Assembly (NCBI GenBank): GCA_017467745.1
Contig: JAFUKV010000078.1
Coordinates: 1 to 7,184, forward strand
DNA from: Bacteroidaceae bacterium
GTDB lineage: Bacteria > Bacteroidota > Bacteroidia > Bacteroidales > CHK158-818
DNA: 7,184 nucleotides
Direction of reading: 5' to 3'
In this document: positions 5,337-7,184 of the stretch, one piece after another
How positions within the stretch are numbered: position 1 is the stretch's first letter
Layout of the letters: every line of letters starts with the position of its first letter
Made by a program: the position numbers and the translations under genes
Notes under the pieces: model-generated
The model's database searches: none
Told to the model about the DNA's origin: nothing
What the model saw: the letters and a program-made list of their open reading frames with translations, nothing else

Positions 5337-7184
5337 CAGATTTAGCCAACCTAAATATAAAGTTTTTGCCGGGAGTAGGGCCCAAACGCGCCGAATTATT
5401 GAAAACCGAGCTGAATATCCGTTCGGCAGAAGAATTATTATATCATTTCCCGTATAAATACATAGACCGCAGTCGTACCTACCGCATAAACGAAATAGAC
5501 GGCAATATGCCGTATATCCAATTAAAAGGCGTTATTACCGGATACGAGATGCAAGGCGAAGGACGCAGAAAACGGTTGACGGCTGAATTTTCGGACGGAA
5601 CGGGACGAATAGAATTAGTCTGGTTCAAAGGCATCAAATACATCTCTGAACGGTATAAAACAGGTGTAGAATATACTATTTTCGGAAAACCCACTATATT
5701 CGGCAACAAATTGAACATAGCCCATCCCGAAATAGACACAGCAGACGAATACAGCGACGCAATATCCGGATTAACTCCTTACTACAACACAACTGAGAAA
5801 ATGAAAAATCATTTTCTCAATTCTAAGGCTATTCAGAAAATAATAATTTCGCTTTGGAAAAACGTCTCCAAAACGATGCCGGAAACCCTGCCTGCCGAAG
5901 TCATATCCAAAGCCGGACTCATTTATTTATACGATGCGTTGAAAAATATCCATTTTCCATCCTCGCCCGAGATATTAAGACAAGCTCAATACCGCTTAAA
6001 ATTCGAAGAACTATTCTACCTGCAACTCAATATATTGAGATACAGCAAAATGAAGCAACTAAAATACGGAGGATTTTTATTCAATCGCATAGGGCATTAC
6101 TTCAATACATTTTACGAGCACTATCTTCCGTTTGACTTAACCGGAGCGCAAAAACGTGTTTTACGAGAAATTCGCCAAGACGTAGGTAGCGGACGACAGA
6201 TGAACCGTCTGTTACAAGGCGATGTAGGCAGCGGAAAAACGTTAGTCGCCCTAATGGCCGCTTTAATGGCAGTTGATAACGGCTATCAAACTTGCATTAT
6301 GGCTCCTACCGAAATTTTATCAACGCAACATTATGAAACTATAACTAAAATGTTGTCAGATATGGAGCTACATGTTGAATTACTAACAGGGTCGACTAAA
6401 AAATCGGAAAGAAAACGTATCCAGAATTCCTTATTATCCGGCGAAACTGATATTCTTATAGGCACACATGCTTTATTAGAAGACTACGTGATTTTTTCCA
6501 ATCTCGGGTTGGTTATAGTAGACGAACAACACCGCTTCGGCGTAGCTCAACGTGCCGGACTATGGAAAAAAAACGTATCTCCTCCCCACGTACTTGTCAT
6601 GACAGCCACTCCCATTCCCCGTACTCTGGCCATGACAGTTTACGGAGATTTAGATGTTTCCGTAATAGATGAACTTCCTCCGGGACGTAAACCTGTACAA
6701 ACTATTCATCGGTACGATAATCAGAGAGGAACGCTTTACAACGCCATAAAAAAGCAAATTGAAGAGGGCAGACAAATCTATATCGTATATCCGTTGATAC
6801 AGGAAAGCGAAAAAATAGATTTGAGAAATTTGGAACAAGGGTATAAACAAATCAACGAACAATTTCCTGAATATGAAATTTGCATGGTTCACGGAAAAAT
6901 GAAACCGGCTGAAAAAGAAGCGGAAATGCAGAAGTTCGTTACCGGCAAGGCTCAAATCATGGTAGCTACTACTGTGATAGAAGTAGGCGTAAACGTACCG
7001 AACGCCTCTGTAATGGTTATAGAAAACGCCGAACGATTCGGATTGTCCCAACTGCACCAACTTCGCGGGCGGGTCGGACGGGGAGCCGATCAATCTTATT
7101 GCATCTTGGTAACCTCTCACAAATTATCGGCAGAAACAAGAAAACGGCTCGACATCATGGTACAAAGCAATGACGGCTTTGAAA
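5333..7184 (+). CDS. recG: ATP-dependent DNA helicase RecG, 3' end outside the window
   Basis: RecG is a double-stranded DNA translocase that regresses stalled replication forks and migrates Holliday junctions. The frame is open from the ATG at 5333 to the edge, giving 617 codons of an expected total near 700, so only the C-terminal end is missing. The N-terminal part (about 1-260) contains a helix-hairpin-helix-like start (FLPGVGPKRAELL) and the OB-fold wedge domain near 60-150 that binds branched DNA. The helicase core shows Walker A GDVGSGKT (296-303, Lys302), DEQH (397-400, motif II), TATPIPRT (424-431, motif III), VATTVIEVGVNVP (motif V) and QLHQLRGRVGRG (573-584, motif VI with Arg580 and Arg583). 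No stop or frameshift is present. The ATG overlaps the ispD stop by four bases (ATGA), and this start gives a normal RecG N-terminus. Confidence 0.96.
   Translation, partial: MTDLANLNIKFLPGVGPKRAELLKTELNIRSAEELLYHFPYKYIDRSRTYRINEIDGNMPYIQLKGVITGYEMQGEGRRKRLTAEFSDGTGRIELVWFKGIKYISERYKTGVEYTIFGKPTIFGNKLNIAHPEIDTADEYSDAISGLTPYYNTTEKMKNHFLNSKAIQKIIISLWKNVSKTMPETLPAEVISKAGLIYLYDALKNIHFPSSPEILRQAQYRLKFEELFYLQLNILRYSKMKQLKYGGFLFNRIGHYFNTFYEHYLPFDLTGAQKRVLREIRQDVGSGRQMNRLLQGDVGSGKTLVALMAALMAVDNGYQTCIMAPTEILSTQHYETITKMLSDMELHVELLTGSTKKSERKRIQNSLLSGETDILIGTHALLEDYVIFSNLGLVIVDEQHRFGVAQRAGLWKKNVSPPHVLVMTATPIPRTLAMTVYGDLDVSVIDELPPGRKPVQTIHRYDNQRGTLYNAIKKQIEEGRQIYIVYPLIQESEKIDLRNLEQGYKQINEQFPEYEICMVHGKMKPAEKEAEMQKFVTGKAQIMVATTVIEVGVNVPNASVMVIENAERFGLSQLHQLRGRVGRGADQSYCILVTSHKLSAETRKRLDIMVQSNDGFE

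Noticed and set aside
5854..6135. Plus-strand open frame (93 codons) within recG in another frame
   Set aside because: The recG frame runs through it without a break and with clear homology, so this is an out-of-frame shadow.
6650..7120. Long minus-strand open frame (156 codons) inside recG
   Set aside because: It lies wholly within the conserved helicase core of recG, its translation shows no family motif, and it has no independent promoter or neighbour. It is an antisense shadow of a constrained gene.
1..7184. A mobile element, CRISPR array, phage module, toxin-antitoxin pair or novel defence system
   Set aside because: There are no spaced direct repeats, no transposase or integrase, no terminal inverted repeats and no tRNA-like fold. 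Every large frame is a recognised housekeeping or metabolic gene with intact motifs.

Overview
This is an ordinary chromosomal housekeeping segment, most likely from a member of the Bacteroidetes (Bacteroidales). Three things support that. The DNA is AT-rich. None of the start codons has a Shine-Dalgarno sequence. Two intergenic regions carry a perfect copy of the Bacteroidetes -7 promoter element TAnnTTTG (TACCTTTG before prs, TATCTTTG before ispD). The protein sequences also have a Bacteroidales look, but I could not run a search to confirm this or name a genus.

Layout from left to right. Positions 1-50 (minus strand) hold what looks like the first 16 codons of a gene that leaves the window, with a basic-then-hydrophobic start like a signal peptide. 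It follows aroE (minus, shikimate dehydrogenase) by 22 bases and probably shares its transcript. A 143-base divergent region (817-959) separates aroE from the plus-strand genes. It contains a perfect 21-base palindrome (874-894) that touches candidate -33 elements of promoters on both strands. Then come a small cytoplasmic patatin-like phospholipase (960-1751) and a cytoplasmic GH13 alpha-amylase-family enzyme (1806-3527), which may form a two-gene transcript. Next is prs (3608-4546, PRPP synthetase) with its own promoter, closed by a strong 13-bp hairpin terminator (4571-4610). Immediately after the terminator a new promoter drives ispD (4668-5336, MEP-pathway cytidylyltransferase). ispD overlaps by four bases with recG (5333 to the end of the window, branch-migration helicase, truncated by the window edge).

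The genes serve separate core functions: aromatic amino acid synthesis (aroE), lipid turnover (patatin), alpha-glucan use (GH13), nucleotide precursor supply (prs), isoprenoid synthesis (ispD) and replication-fork repair (recG). All active-site motifs I could check are present, and no frame is broken. I see no mobile element, CRISPR array, RNA gene, defence module or prophage, and no convincing undescribed system. The most useful non-coding observations are the divergent-region palindrome and the tight terminator/promoter junction between prs and ispD.
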